Assembly: GCA_964550025.1 (NCBI GenBank)
Contig: CAZJYI010000136.1
Span: 1-30,293 of the forward strand
Length of the DNA stretch: 30,293 nt
DNA from: CAZJYI01 sp964550025
Lineage (GTDB): Bacteria > Verrucomicrobiota > Kiritimatiellia > UBA8416 > CAYOBW01
Direction of reading: 5' to 3'
The position numbers were made by a program, and so were the translations under genes. The number at the start of each line of letters is the position of its first letter. Within the stretch, counting starts at the first letter, position 1. Shown in pieces: positions 10,301 to 17,706 of this stretch. The notes beneath the pieces are model-generated. The model searched no databases. It had not been told where the DNA came from and saw nothing but the letters and a program-made list of their open reading frames with translations.

Positions 10301-11845
10301 GTGAACTGGTCACCCGCGTCGAGGTCGCCGTGCGCGGCACCGCCGCCAAAGCTGTCGACCACGCCGTACTTGTTGTAGTTCGCGTCGTAGTAGTTGCCGA
10401 TGGGGCCGCCGTCGGGGTCGCCCGGCAGGTCGGTGTCCGGCCGCAGACCGCCGTAGAGCGTAGCATCGTGGTCGCCCCTGCCGTCGCCGGTATCGTCGGC
10501 GATGTCATGGACCGTCCGCCCGGAAACATCCGCATCATCAAACGTCCAGTGCGCTACCAGCGCATCACCGAACGAGGCCAGTCCGCCCACCGTCACCGTG
10601 ACGGTCCCCGTCGCCGTGTCGGCGGCCGCCGTCTTCTTCGCCGTATAGGTGAAGGTCTGCACGCTGGTCTCGCCGGCCAGCAGCTCCCGCAGCGCCGTCG
10701 AGCCCGTCGGATCGAAGGTCAACGACTGCTCGCCGACGTCGATCGCGACCGCACCCTCGACCGGCTGCGTCACCGCCGTAATCTCCAGCTCCCCGGCGTG
10801 GCCCAGGGCGCCCGCCACCTCGTCGTTGAGGAGCACAGCGATCGAGACTGGCGTCTCCTCGTCGGTCGACGCCATGTCGTCGCCGATCCCGCCGATCGAA
10901 TACTCCAGTGCATTCGACGCGTTGATCTGGATCAGCGCGTCGCCGGTGGCGATACTGCCGGAGATGTCGCCCGCCGCGCCGTTGGTATTCGTAATCCGCA
11001 TCCAGTCATGACCGTGCGGACCAACGCCGGTCACGGCCGTCCCCACGCCGCCGTTCAGCAGAACCTGGATGGCCGCGTCATTGGCTTTGAGACCTGAGAA
11101 GTAGCTGAGCCCGTACCAGGCCGCAATCTCGTCCAGAGTCAGGCCGCGGTTCCAGATCGCGACGTCGTCCATCTTCGTGTTCGAGTACCGTTGGATGTTC
11201 CCGCGGTCCAAGGCGCCCAGGGCGACGAAGTCATTGGTGGCAGCCGCGGCATCGTTGTCCGGGTTGTGCACCTGCGGGTTGCCAACGCGCCCGAGGCTCT
11301 TGTTCGTGGCGCCGGAGTCGGCAGCGTAGAACCGGAGGGTCGAATTGGTGTCGCTCTCCTTCGTGTAGGACGCGGCCATGAAGTACCACGGTCCGCCGTT
11401 GTTGTCGCTCGTGATGTTGTACGTGGATGAATCGTCACCGCCGCTTGTCCCGCGCAGGGTGAACCGCGCCTGGTTCCCGTTGCCGTTGCGCCGAAGCTGC
11501 CAGCCCCGGTTGTCTTCACCGCGCTTGGAGATGTAAGGCTCACTGTTGCCGTCGGGTCGCTCGCGAAACCAGCCGGCCACGGTGAACTGTTCCCCTGCCT
11601 CCAGGTCGCCGTCCGTGGCGCCGTTGCCAAGGGTATCCACCAAAGCATAGCCGTTGCCGTTGGCGTCGTAGTACTTCCCGACCATGCCGCCGTCGGGATC
11701 GCCCGGCAGGTCGGTCGAACGGCGAATCCCGCTCATCATGGTGGCGTCGTGATCGCCCTTGCCGTCGCTTGTGTCGTCGGCAACATCGAGGATCGTCGTG
11801 CCGGATACATCCGCGTCATCGAACGTCCAATACGCGACCAGCCCA
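4390..11845 (-). repeat. Six-unit tandem array (~1.29 kb period) encoding LamG plus Ig-like linker
   Basis: The WTFDD segment recurs near 11835, 10550, 9255, 7957, 6660 and 5367, giving a period of about 1,285-1,297 bp. The motifs DLPGDPDGG, QFTVAGWFRE, GGPWYF, KMDD(I/V)A(F/I)WNRGL, AWYGLSYFSGLKA and VGPHGHNW occur once in each unit in the same order. Nucleotide similarity between units is visibly high, notably around the AWNRGL and VAGWFRE blocks. The sixth unit is truncated after the TEALELDL segment and lacks the Ig-like linker. Confidence 0.9.
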
Positions 11846-14800
11846 CTCGAGGGGATGCCGGTCTTCGCGCTGGCCACTTCGGACCAGCCATTCGTGTTCC
11901 CCGCGGCGTCCCGCGCCTGCACGCGGAAACCGTAGGTTGTGTCATTCGCCAGACCGGTGTGGGCCCAGCTCGGGCTCGCGATCCAGCCGCTGTTCCCCCC
12001 GTTCGACACATTTTCGAAGTAGTACTCGACCGGTAGACTGAGCGTATCGGTCGCCGTCACCGCCGTCATCCTGATCTCGTCCGGACCGTTCGGTTCGGGC
12101 AAGCCCGCAAAGCGCATCGGGTCGGGCGTGGGGCCTTCGGTGTCGACGGAAAACGGCACGTTGACCCCGCCCCAGACACTCACCTCCGCGTTCTCCCCGA
12201 ACAAGGTGTAGTAGTACGTGACGTCGGAGGCCAGCGAATCGACTGCTCCCGTAACCGACAGCCCCACCACGTCCGCGAACGTGCCGATCGGCTTGCTCGA
12301 CGCCGCACCGTCGGCCAGCCAGGCCGCGCCGTCGGCATTGTTGTTCGTGCTCCAATAGACGCTGACGTCCAGCGACTGCCCCTGCGGGGCGTAGACCGTG
12401 CCGACCAGGTCGGCCGTCCCGGCCGCGATGTTGACGGCCTCGCCGTTGACCACGTTGACGGCCGTGTATGGAATCGTCAACGGCTCGGACAGCGCGTAGA
12501 AGTGGCGCTTCCCGGAGCGAACCTGGTTGTCCCTGTAGAGCCACTGACCGTGGCTGACGGTGCGGTGGCCGCGGCTCGCGTGTGTATGTGACCCATCGAG
12601 CGCGTAGATGCCGTTCTTCGTGCCGCTGCTGGTCGAACCGGACCAGATATCGCCGGATCCGGCGCCGGGCGCACCATTCTCGTCGAGATTGAGCGGCGCG
12701 TCGATCTGCCCGTCCCACATGTCCTCGTAGCCGTCGGCGAGCTTCGTGACGGCATCCACCAGGTAGACTGGCCCGCTGACCAACGCGTTGTCCCTGGCAT
12801 GGTCGTTTGTGGTCGACCCGATGATCTTCCACGTGGTCTCCGGCACACCGGTCAGGCTGGAGCCGTCGGCGACCGTATTCACGTAGCTGTTCCAATAGGT
12901 GATATCCTGGGCCGGGTTCAGGTCGTCCGTCGTGCTCGTGACAAACGCCAGGTGATACGTGTCGCCGCCGGTCCACAGCTCGCCGGTGAGCGGGTTGATG
13001 CCGGGCGGCGTGATAACGCCGTTCGGTCCCTCGAGCAACGGCTTGATCGTGTAGGGTTCGGACCAGCCGGTCTCGTTCCCCACCCCGTCGCGAGCCTTGA
13101 CCCTGTACGTGTTGGCCCAACCCCGCGTGACGCTGTCGGTCCAGTCATGGCTGGACTGCCAGCCGGACGAGGTCTGCGTGGTCGTGTTCGTGAACAGGTA
13201 CTCGACCGGAAGACTGTCCAGGTCGACCGCCAGCGTCGCCCGCATACGGATGGTGGTCGGGGTGGAGCCCTCCGGCAGCACGGCAAAGGTCATCGGGTCC
13301 GGTGACGGCGGCGTACTGTCAACCGCCCCGCCCGCAATGCGGAGCGGCTGCGACAGGCCGTAGACGTGGTATTCCTTGTCCCGCCTTTGAACATCCCGGT
13401 ACGCCCACCACGCGCTCGCATGGTTTCGATGCCCGCGGCCGCAGTGGATGTCCGTGCCGTCAAACGACCGGTAGCCCAACGTCGTGCCGTCAGACAAGGA
13501 ACCAAGCCAGACGTCGGCGGTGCCGGCTCCGCGGTTCCCGTGCTCGTCCTTGTCGAGCGGATTGTCGATGTTGCCGTTCCACATGTCGGTGTAGCCGTCG
13601 ACGATCTTGGTGGAGGCATCCAGCAGGTAGACCGGCGCCGTGACAAAGGCATTGTCCCGGGCATGCGTACGGGCATCCGACCCGATGACCTTCCATGTCA
13701 GGTTCGAGAGCCCCGTCAGGCTGGACCCTTCGGCCAGCCCCTTCACGTAGTCGTTCCAGAAATGGATATTCCCGCGGGACTCCATGTTGGTCACCGTGCT
13801 GGAGACAAACGCCAGGTGATAGGTATCGCCCGCCTGCCACGGCGTCCCTCTCGTCGGGTGAATCCCCGTCGGCGCTATCACTCCGCCCGGTCCCTTGTTC
13901 AGCGGCGTCGCCGAATGCGGCGCCGACCAGGCCGTTTCGTTTCCGACGGCGTCGCGCGCCTTCACCATGTAGGTGTTGACCGAGTACGGGGCCACGGTGT
14001 TGACCCAGGTCCGGTCGACATCCCAGCCCCGGACTTCGTGCGTGACCGTGTTGGTAAAGAAGTACTCGACGGCCGGGCTGTCCAGGTCGTGGGCCATCGT
14101 GGCCTTCATGCTGATGGTGTTGGTCGCCAGCCCGTTCGGTGCCGCGGCCCACGTCATCGGGTCCGGCGACGGCGGCTCGTTGTCGACCGCCCCGCTCGCG
14201 ATGCGAATCGGCTGCGACAGAGCATAGACGTGCTTGGAGTAGGTAGACCGGTTGTGATCGCCCCGGTGCACCCACCAACCGGTGTTGTAGGTGCGATGCC
14301 CATAGCGCGTGTGAACGTCATAACCGTCGAACGACCGGTACCCCGCCGAGGCACCCGCGGTGGACGTGCCGGTCCACACGTCGGCGGTGTCCGAGCCGGG
14401 ATTGCCGTTCTCGTCGATGTCGATCTTCGCGTCGATCGAGCCGTTCCACATGTAGGCATAGCCGTCGACGATCTTGGTCGTGCCGTCCAGCAGGTAGACC
14501 GGCGCCGTGACGAGCGCATTGTCCCGGGCGTGATGAGCCGTATCCGACCCGACGACCTTCCAGGTCAGGTTCGATACGCCCGGCAAACCGGAGGCGTCGG
14601 CGAGCGCCTTCACGTACTCGTTCCAGAAGTGGATGTCATGCCGCTCGGCCATGTTGGTCACGGTGCTCGACACGAAGGCCAGGTGATAGACGTCGCCCGC
14701 CTGCCAGGGCGTCCCGTTCGTCGGGTGGATCCCCGTCGGCGCCACCAGGCCACCCGGCCCGCTGAGCAGCGGCGTCGCCGCGTGCGGCGCCGACCAGGCC

Positions 14801-17025
14801 GTTTCGTTCCCCACGGCATCCCGTGCCTTCACCATGTACGTGTTGACCGAATTCACCGCCACGGTGTTGGTCCATGTCCGGTTCGATTGCCAACCCGTGG
14901 CTTCGTGCGTGACCGTATTGGTAAACAGGTACTCGATCGGCGGGCTCTCGAGGTCGTAGGCCAGCGTGGCCCTCATATCGATCGTGGTTGGCGTCAACCC
15001 GTTGGGCGCATCGGCCCACGTCATCGTCTCCGGGACCGGCGAGTTGGTGTCAGCCGCCCCGCCCAGAATCTGGATCGGCTGCGACAGCGCGTAGAGGTGC
15101 TTGAGCTCCTTGCGGTCCCTGTCATCGCGAGATATCCAACTGCCGTTCGCCTGGTGACGTTCTCCGCGCCGACAGTATGTAGCGTCGGTACCGTTGAATG
15201 ACCTCGAGCCTGCCGATGCGCCGTTGTTGCCCGATCCCGTCCACACCGAAACGTCACCTGCCCCCGGATTGCCGCTCTCGTCCTTGTTGAGCGCCGCGTC
15301 GATGGAACCGTTCCACATGTAGTCATAGCCGTCGGCGATCCTGGTCGTGGCATCCACCAGGAAGACAGGCGCCGTGACCAGCGCGTTGTCCCGGGCGTGG
15401 TGGTTCATATCCGACCCGATGACTTTCCAGGTCAGGTCCGGAATGCCGGGCAGGCTGGAACCGGCCGCGACCGTGTTCACGTACTCGTTCCAGTAGTGGA
15501 TGTCATGGCGATTGGTCATGTCGACCACCGTGCTGGAGACAAACGCCAGGTGATAGGTGTCGCCAATCGCCCACGGGGTTCCCGTCGCCGGGTTGGTAGT
15601 ACCGAGCGCCGGCGACGGCGCGCCACCTGTCCCCGAATAGGTCGTCTCGAACGTGGCGGTTGCCGGAGCCCACACCCCGCCGTTGACGTTGCTGGCGTAG
15701 CAGCGGAAGTAGTACTGCACACCGTAGAGCAGGCCGCCGCTCGTGTCGGAGCAGAACAAGCCTCTGTCGACGGGGCCGCCGAGGGTGTTGGTGTGTGCCC
15801 AGCTCGCGGCCGTCGTGCCGCCGTCGCTCTCGCCCCAGTAGATGCGCACGCTCGTCGGCGCCCCGCTGGTGGCCACCAGGTCACCGCACAGCGTGGCATA
15901 CCCGACCGCGGACGTGTAGCTCGCATTGTTCACCACGGGTTTGCCGAACGTCCCGAACCGCTCGCTCGCTGGCGCCCACGCCCCGTCGGCATCGTTGGTG
16001 GCCCTGAATGTGTAGTAGTACAGCGTCCCTGCACTCAGCCCGTCGACCGCGTGGCTGATACCGTTCGACGTCACGTTGGTCCACGACCCCACATAGGCGG
16101 AATGGTCCCAGGCGGCAGTGTTCTCCATCCCGTTGCTCACGCCCCAATGCGCGTACACATCGCAATTCGTGCCAACCACGTTCAACGTGGCATGAAGCAC
16201 GATCGACGTCGCGGTCACGCCGGACTCGCGGAGCTCCGACAACTCAATGGCGCCGACGGCGTAGTCGGCGTTGAACAGGGCCGTCACGGCCGCCTGGTCG
16301 ATGGCCGAGTCATAGAAATTCACTTCGGCCATCTGGCCGCTCAAGTAGCCGCCGGGGTGTCCGGAGTAGTTGGAGAAGCCGAGAAAGAACGTCCCCACAT
16401 CCGCCTGCGCGTTGTTGTTCATGGTCTGGGGGCCGGGAGTCTGCAGCACGCCGTCGATGTACAGGTCATGGTGCGTCGCGCTTATCGTGTCGTCGTGAAC
16501 GGCGGTCAGCATGTGCCACTGGTCGTCGTCCAGGGACACGGCGGCCTGGTCGGTCACCACACCGCCCATGCTGTGCCCGTTCACCGCAAAGTTCCCGGCC
16601 GGCTCGGGGTTGATTATGTTCCCCCACGTCTGGTTACCGGTGATTTCGAAGACACGCTCACCGGCGCCGAAACCGGTGTCTCCGCTGTTCTTGCCGATCA
16701 GCGGGACGGTGTTCGCGGTCGCCGGCGCCTTGACCCACATGGATATCGACCAGCTCCTGTTCTGGAGCGTGAACAGTGCACCGATACCCACGCGGTCATC
16801 CGTCCCGTCGAAATCGAGCGCGGAACCGAACTTCGGATCGTCCACAAACGTCGCGGCACTGTTCCCGCCACCCGTGCCTTCAAACGTACCGTCGTTACCG
16901 TTCCCGCTGTCATCGGCCAGGTCACCATCAAGCGAGTAGTGAGCCACCAGCCCCGCCGTCCCAACGGAACTCACCCCGATCAACACCATCGCGAACACAC
17001 CCAGGACAATCACACGCGTCTTCAT
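4390..17025 (-). CDS. Giant exported LamG/FN3 repeat protein (4,211 aa)
   Basis: The ATG at 17025 is preferred over the GTG at 17031 because GGAGG lies seven bases upstream of the ATG but only one base from the GTG. Residues 1-25 (MKTRVIVLGVFAMVLIGVSS...) are a Sec signal peptide. Domains in order: an N-terminal LamG (concanavalin-like) domain, ~26-255 (LVAHYSLDGDLADDSGNGND, ALDFDGTDDRV); two FN3-like domains, ~258-465; four ~289-residue units, ~467-1520, each with a domain bearing GDTYHLAFVSST, WKVIGSD, HARDNALVTAPV and MWNGSID, the first three followed by an FN3-like domain ending in VKARDAVGNETAWSAP; further FN3-like domains, ~1523-1725; six LamG units, ~1727-4211, each opening with WTFDDADVSG and GKGDHDAT and separated by Ig/cadherin-like linkers (SIAVLLNDE, LTFDP, GTVTVTV). 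The last unit stops before its linker and the protein ends in LRRGTLLIVR. LamG folds commonly bind glycans, so an adhesive or polysaccharide-binding surface role is inferred. No catalytic residues, membrane anchor or known sorting signal are seen. Confidence 0.9.
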   Translation of the reverse strand: MKTRVIVLGVFAMVLIGVSSVGTAGLVAHYSLDGDLADDSGNGNDGTFEGTGGGNSAATFVDDPKFGSALDFDGTDDRVGIGALFTLQNRSWSISMWVKAPATANTVPLIGKNSGDTGFGAGERVFEITGNQTWGNIINPEPAGNFAVNGHSMGGVVTDQAAVSLDDDQWHMLTAVHDDTISATHHDLYIDGVLQTPGPQTMNNNAQADVGTFFLGFSNYSGHPGGYLSGQMAEVNFYDSAIDQAAVTALFNADYAVGAIELSELRESGVTATSIVLHATLNVVGTNCDVYAHWGVSNGMENTAAWDHSAYVGSWTNVTSNGISHAVDGLSAGTLYYYTFRATNDADGAWAPASERFGTFGKPVVNNASYTSAVGYATLCGDLVATSGAPTSVRIYWGESDGGTTAASWAHTNTLGGPVDRGLFCSDTSGGLLYGVQYYFRCYASNVNGGVWAPATATFETTYSGTGGAPSPALGTTNPATGTPWAIGDTYHLAFVSSTVVDMTNRHDIHYWNEYVNTVAAGSSLPGIPDLTWKVIGSDMNHHARDNALVTAPVFLVDATTRIADGYDYMWNGSIDAALNKDESGNPGAGDVSVWTGSGNNGASAGSRSFNGTDATYCRRGERHQANGSWISRDDRDRKELKHLYALSQPIQILGGAADTNSPVPETMTWADAPNGLTPTTIDMRATLAYDLESPPIEYLFTNTVTHEATGWQSNRTWTNTVAVNSVNTYMVKARDAVGNETAWSAPHAATPLLSGPGGLVAPTGIHPTNGTPWQAGDVYHLAFVSSTVTNMAERHDIHFWNEYVKALADASGLPGVSNLTWKVVGSDTAHHARDNALVTAPVYLLDGTTKIVDGYAYMWNGSIDAKIDIDENGNPGSDTADVWTGTSTAGASAGYRSFDGYDVHTRYGHRTYNTGWWVHRGDHNRSTYSKHVYALSQPIRIASGAVDNEPPSPDPMTWAAAPNGLATNTISMKATMAHDLDSPAVEYFFTNTVTHEVRGWDVDRTWVNTVAPYSVNTYMVKARDAVGNETAWSAPHSATPLNKGPGGVIAPTGIHPTRGTPWQAGDTYHLAFVSSTVTNMESRGNIHFWNDYVKGLAEGSSLTGLSNLTWKVIGSDARTHARDNAFVTAPVYLLDASTKIVDGYTDMWNGNIDNPLDKDEHGNRGAGTADVWLGSLSDGTTLGYRSFDGTDIHCGRGHRNHASAWWAYRDVQRRDKEYHVYGLSQPLRIAGGAVDSTPPSPDPMTFAVLPEGSTPTTIRMRATLAVDLDSLPVEYLFTNTTTQTSSGWQSSHDWTDSVTRGWANTYRVKARDGVGNETGWSEPYTIKPLLEGPNGVITPPGINPLTGELWTGGDTYHLAFVTSTTDDLNPAQDITYWNSYVNTVADGSSLTGVPETTWKIIGSTTNDHARDNALVSGPVYLVDAVTKLADGYEDMWDGQIDAPLNLDENGAPGAGSGDIWSGSTSSGTKNGIYALDGSHTHASRGHRTVSHGQWLYRDNQVRSGKRHFYALSEPLTIPYTAVNVVNGEAVNIAAGTADLVGTVYAPQGQSLDVSVYWSTNNNADGAAWLADGAASSKPIGTFADVVGLSVTGAVDSLASDVTYYYTLFGENAEVSVWGGVNVPFSVDTEGPTPDPMRFAGLPEPNGPDEIRMTAVTATDTLSLPVEYYFENVSNGGNSGWIASPSWAHTGLANDTTYGFRVQARDAAGNTNGWSEVASAKTGIPSSGLVAYWTFDDADVSGTTILDVADDTSDGKGDHDATMMSGIRRSTDLPGDPDGGMVGKYYDANGNGYALVDTLGNGATDGDLEAGEQFTVAGWFRERPDGNSEPYISKRGEDNRGWQLRRNGNGNQARFTLRGTSGGDDSSTYNITSDNNGGPWYFMAASYTKESDTNSTLRFYAADSGATNKSLGRVGNPQVHNPDNDAAAATNDFVALGALDRGNIQRYSNTKMDDVAIWNRGLTLDEIAAWYGLSYFSGLKANDAAIQVLLNGGVGTAVTGVGPHGHDWMRITNTNGAAGDISGSIATGDALIQINASNALEYSIGGIGDDMASTDEETPVSIAVLLNDEVAGALGHAGELEITAVTQPVEGAVAIDVGEQSLTFDPTGSTALRELLAGETSVQTFTYTAKKTAAADTATGTVTVTVGGLASFGDALVAHWTFDDADVSGRTVHDIADDTGDGRGDHDATLYGGLRPDTDLPGDPDGGPIGNYYDANYNKYGVVDSFGGGAAHGDLDAGDQFTVAGWFRELPDGNEDAYISKEGNTYGWDIRRNGSGDAIRTDLRGTSGGDNPSAYTITNNVNGGPWYFVAVTYTKESEYHSKHRFYTADSGATNKVLRQRGGAVTHSADNDASATGSMVVFGGRDNTHHDTSPPAIDRHSGAKMDDIAFWNRGLSMEEVSGWYGLSYFSGLKATNTAIATLLDGGVGTSVAGVGPHGHNWTRISTNGTPGDISGSVAGDDALVQITATEALQLSLQDAAADDEGATDEETAISIAVLVNDKIGGVLGNSGGLEVIATTQPAEGAVSVDVGEQSLTFDPSGSTVLHDLLVGETSVQTFDYTARNKNTLATDTGTVTVTVNGLPSFGDALVAHWTFDDADALGQTVYDIADDSGFGKGDHDATLYGGTRPSDELPGDPDGGHVGNYFDANGNDYGVVNSFGGAAAHGDLEAGEQFTVAGWFREQPDNNEDPYISKYGDGGRGWDLRRPGWTDWIRGHVRGTSGADNTADYTIESDVNGGPWYFLAMTYTKETDDYSTHGLFAADSDVGDKGLSRVGGVRIHSPDNDVTPSGSMVVFGAYDTSNNDSTPHNVGRTSNTKMDDIAIWNRGLSMEEVTAWYGLSYFSGLKATDTAITTLLDGVAGTVVTGVGPHNHNWTKINTNGTAGDISGSVAGEDALVQITATEALQLSIPDVVADDTAATDERTAVSIAVLNNDKIDGGTGGSGALAIVAATQPAEGAVTVDGGGQSLTFDPSGSTVLRGLLAGETSVQTFDYTARNTNTLTEGTGTVTVTVSGLASFSDALVAHWTFDDADVSGQMVYDLADDAGFGKGDHDATLYGGTRPSGDLPGDPDGGPVGNYFDANGNDYGVVDTFGGGATHSDLEANDQFTMAGWFRELGDENEAVYLSKDGNSRGWDLRRHGSSSQVRGDIRYTDGTDNTTPFTIVNDMNDGPWYFLAMTYTKEHEYNSSLRFFTADSGATDKGLNQVGGAVAHSPDNDVEPCGSMVVFGAYDSSNNDTTAPSIGRAASAKMDDIAIWNRGLSIEEVAAWYGLSYFSGLKATDTAITTLLDGEVGTSVTFVGPHGHNWTRISTNGTAGDISGSVAGEDALVQITATEALLISLPDVVADDAAATDDETAISIGVLNNDKIDGEAGGSGALEIVGTTQPSEGVVTIDGGSMSLTFDPTGSTVLHDLQAGETSVQTFDYTARNTNTLTEGTGTVTVTVNGLASFGDGLVGHWTFDDAHVSGQLALDVADDAGYGKGDHDATLYGGLRPKSDLPGDPDGGLAGNYFDANGNDYAVVDTFGGAAAHTDLDANDQFTVAGWFRERPDGNEDCYISKYGDNYGWEIRRSGSGSSVRHQLQRVSNAGSSSSVGITSDNNGGPWYFFAVSYTKESEIQSVRRFYTADSDAANKRLALRWTGYHSPDNDSDSTGSMMVMGARDNSNNAFNGPSIDRHSGSKMDDIAFWNRGLSLEELTAWYGLGYFSGLKATNTAIMALVEGSIGTSVTNVGPHGHNWAKVSASGTAGDISGSVAGDDALVQITATEALQLSLPDGASDDVAATDERTAVSIAVLVNDKVDGALGSSGDLEIIATTQPAEGAVAIDGGGQSLTFNPSGSPLLRDLLAGETSVQMFDYTARNRNTLSTDTGTVTVTVSGLASFGDALVGHWTFDDDDVSGNTILDLADDAGFGKGDHDATQNGGTRPDTDLPGDPDGGPVGNYFDANGNGYTVVDTFAGAAAHTDLDANDQFTVAGWFRERPDGNEDCYISKYGDNYGWEIRRSGSSSSLRTQLQRVSDSVHSGNVGITGDNNGGPWYFIAVSYTKENAFRSVRRFYTADSDAASKRLSLRWTGVQSPDNDSDSTGSMMVIGARDNSNNAGNNPAIDRHSGAKMDDIAFWNRGLTHEELTAWYGLSFFSGLKANDPAIATLLDGPVGTAVGPVGPHGHGWKKIARSGTAGDVSGSVLGERASIQISGTEALELDLRRGTLLIVR
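12460..15625 (-). repeat. Four-unit tandem array (~866 bp period) encoding the HARDN-type domain plus FN3-like domain
   Basis: The codons for HARDN recur near 15390, 14525, 13660 and 12795, a period of about 866 bp (~289 residues). Each unit starts at a segment like PTGIHPTNGTPWQAGDTYHL and contains VSSTV, a WN-YV helix-like segment, WKVIGSD, DG-T-KI-DGY--MWNGSID, DE-GNPG and a short GHR segment, ending in YALSQP. Units 1-3 continue into an FN3-like stretch (FTNTVTHE, VNTYMVKARDAVGNE). Unit 4 lacks that exact partner and runs into a divergent FN3-like region. Confidence 0.88.
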
Positions 17026-17032
17026 CAGCACG

Positions 17033-17037
17033 CCTCC
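17033..17037 (-). promoter_or_regulatory. Shine-Dalgarno GGAGG deciding the start of the giant gene
   Basis: On the minus strand GGAGG is followed by seven bases and then ATG at 17025. The alternative in-frame GTG at 17031 would be only one base away and is unlikely to be used. Confidence 0.75.
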
Positions 17038-17107
17038 GTAGCTACGTGAACAGAATCGCCATTTGATAACGAAGCAGGATAGTTAGCCACGGCAGACAGT
17101 GCCAGAG

Positions 17108-17143
17108 AAAAGCCGTGGACCCGGGTTCTCCCCACGGCCTTTT
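17108..17143. other. Stem-loop upstream of the giant gene
   Basis: AAAAGCCGTGG at 17108-17118 pairs with CCACGGCCTTTT at 17132-17143, with one bulged base and a 13-nt loop. On the plus strand it has the form of an intrinsic terminator (GC stem then TTTT), but no plus-strand gene precedes it. On the minus strand it lies about 83 bp before the giant start codon and could be a leader hairpin or a barrier between divergent promoters. Confidence 0.4.
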
Positions 17144-17326
17144 CTTCTGCCTTTTCATGGGCACGGTCGGGGTATACGCCGGGTCTTTTGCGCGGATGTA
17201 GACGTCGCCGTCATCCAGGACCCTGACGTCGAGCGGTTGACGGCCCGCACGGCAAGCCCTATCTTCATCCCGTCGGCACAGTTGTGGTGCTTGCCGTTGT
17301 TGTTCGCGCGGGGAGAAGTAGGGAAA

Positions 17327-17468
17327 GATGGCCACAGAAGGCACAAGATGCACAAAAGGGAAGGTCCGGGGCGACGGGACGGTTTCGATCCCGCTCAAGG
17401 GCGGGAGGATTGGGGTGTCCCAGGAATATCCCTCCCTTCTGTGAGTCTCGTGCATTTTGTGGCCAATC
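17327..17468. repeat. Imperfect long inverted repeat (~38-bp arms)
   Basis: The left arm, 17327-17364 (GATGGCCACAGAAGGCACAA ...), matches the reverse complement of 17430-17468. Both arms read GGCCACA, then GCAC- or CAC-rich segments, then AGAAGGGA or AAAAGGGA and a closing GG. The arms enclose about 65 bp. Both arms resemble short CACAAAA/GCACAAGATGCAC intergenic repeats that I associate with Planctomycetes and Verrucomicrobia genomes. A MITE-like or structural RNA element is possible; no transposase is present. Confidence 0.55.
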
Positions 17469-17706
17469 GTCGGGCGAACGACCGGCAGGATATCCGTGTC
17501 CGCTGCGCTTCCGCGGTATGCTCAGCCATGTGTTGGCGAGTGGGAGAGAAGGGAACGACCGGAGGGAATCGTGATCCGTAATCGTCGCCCGTAATCGTCC
17601 GCCGGAAAGGGGAAGAGCCGATCGGCGAACTGGAGCTCACAATCTCCTTTCCGCTCACCGGAGCAACAGCAGACGTGACCACCACATTCTGCCCGAGGAG
17701 AGAGAA

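Larger units (their letters stand above)
17026..17706. other. Gene-poor stretch between divergent transcription units
   Basis: No convincing gene is visible on either strand. The region must hold the promoters of the giant gene (minus) and of the acetyltransferase gene (plus). It contains a hairpin (17108-17143), a long imperfect inverted repeat (17327-17468), and a 13-bp direct duplication at 17576-17601 in which CCGTAATCGTC occurs twice. A minus-strand stretch around 17190-17250 could encode PLDVRVLDDGDVYIRAKDP, which looks protein-like, but it has no recognisable start or family and may be a gene remnant. Confidence 0.6.

Noticed and set aside
4390..17025. Autotransporter or PEP-CTERM protein
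   Set aside because: There is no C-terminal beta-barrel pattern, no PEP motif with transmembrane helix and Arg cluster, and no LPXTG. The end is a short RGTLLIVR peptide.
17060..17110. Possible sigma-54 promoter upstream of the giant gene (TGGCAC followed by TGCC on the minus strand)
   Set aside because: The spacing between the GG and GC elements is two bases too short for the -24/-12 consensus.
17042..17455. 137-codon minus-strand ORF between the giant gene and the acetyltransferase
   Set aside because: It begins inside the inverted-repeat element and its composition changes midway. One stretch (PLDVRVLDDGDVYIRAKDP) looks protein-like, but no start signal or family was found; at most a remnant.
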